This document shows, in pieces, positions 63,953-64,000 of a stretch of DNA of 64,000 nt. Below the pieces are notes generated by a model. It ran no database searches, was not told where the DNA came from, and saw nothing but the letters and a program-made list of their open reading frames with translations. Both the position numbers and the translations under genes were made by a program. This DNA comes from Zhengella sp020637775. GTDB taxonomy: Bacteria; Pseudomonadota; Alphaproteobacteria; Rhizobiales; Rhizobiaceae. The DNA is taken from contig NZ_JAWKWO010000004.1 in NCBI RefSeq assembly GCF_041397485.1, forward strand, positions 372,001 to 436,000. The letters are read 5' to 3'. The number at the start of each line of letters is the position of its first letter. The stretch's first letter is position 1.

Positions 63953-64000
63953 ATGAAACGTTACGAGCGCGACATGCGCGGTTACGGCGCCCGCCCGCCC
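63953..64000 (+). CDS. puuE: Allantoinase, PuuE type (start only)
   Basis: The first 16 codons, MKRYERDMRGYGARPP, are cut by the window edge. The pattern RY-x-RDM-x-GYG-x-x-PP is the N terminus of the cofactor-free, polysaccharide-deacetylase-like allantoinase PuuE. GAAGAGACCC precedes the ATG. It would continue the urate pathway after HIU hydrolase and OHCU decarboxylase; the latter is probably encoded just beyond the window. Confidence 0.8.
   Translation, partial: MKRYERDMRGYGARPP

Overview
The window is GC-rich, densely coded DNA from an alphaproteobacterium. Hyphomicrobiales (Rhizobiales) is the likely order, inferred from the three-subunit PntAA/PntAB/PntB transhydrogenase beside a COX_aa3_IV-type small protein, a DUF992 protein, a GTG-started rpsU, a soxBDAG sarcosine oxidase operon and a TakP-like TRAP receptor. 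The genus cannot be fixed from the sequence. No tRNA, rRNA, CRISPR array, insertion sequence, phage gene or origin is visible; this looks like chromosomal catabolic and transport territory.

Layout. (1) 1-5.5 kb, minus strand: a FadD-type acyl-CoA ligase with LivF, LivG, LivM and LivH of a branched-chain-type ABC importer. (2) 5.6-12.9 kb: an acyl-CoA catabolic island. Two MDR reductases, an acyl-CoA dehydrogenase and a TetR regulator on the minus strand face an SDR, a MaoC hydratase, an APH-like kinase and a second SDR on the plus strand. A perfect 8-bp inverted repeat lies between the two arms. The APH kinase plus ACAD pair is the split form of ACAD10/ACAD11 and LvaA/LvaC enzymes, pointing to 4-hydroxyacyl-CoA breakdown. 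(3) 12.9-18.7 kb: two small proteins and the sarcosine oxidase operon, in which soxD carries three apparent +1 frameshifts. (4) 18.7-25.2 kb: rpsU, a TPR lipoprotein, a DUF992 protein, the pnt operon, a CoxIV-like protein and a HAD hydrolase. (5) 25.2-32.5 kb: a second, complete FadD-LivGHMKF cluster in a different gene order. (6) 32.7-40.4 kb: a Crp/Fnr regulator, a FeeM-like N-acyl amino acid synthase with a CtrA-like box upstream, a GGDEF-EAL membrane protein and a fused indolepyruvate ferredoxin oxidoreductase. (7) 40.8-45.5 kb: a TakP-like TRAP transporter (small and large permeases, a convergent receptor gene, an alpha/beta hydrolase between). The large permease has a Gln/Gly/Leu repeat tail. 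(8) 45.8-53.5 kb: a C26 glutamine amidotransferase-like protein, an AprI/Inh-like secreted protein, a LacI regulator that seems to need a CTG start, an EamA exporter, a MarR regulator, a creatininase, a His-rich CobW GTPase, a WD40 protein and hydroxypyruvate isomerase. (9) 53.5-64 kb: a cytochrome c'-like protein and a purine degradation block: guanine deaminase, cytochrome-fused urate hydroxylase, a LysR regulator, a Glyoxalase_8 protein, dodecin, XdhC, XdhB, XdhA, HIU hydrolase and the first codons of PuuE-type allantoinase.

How they work together (inference from families and neighbourhood). Imported acids or aromatics would enter through the two Liv systems or the TRAP system, be activated by FadD enzymes and oxidised by the ACAD/SDR/MaoC set. 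Transhydrogenase would balance NADPH. Sarcosine oxidase and the purine block would supply carbon and nitrogen from methylated amines and from guanine, xanthine and urate, with glyoxylate handled nearby by hydroxypyruvate isomerase. Many genes overlap by ATGA, and several starts are GTG or TTG chosen here from Shine-Dalgarno sites.
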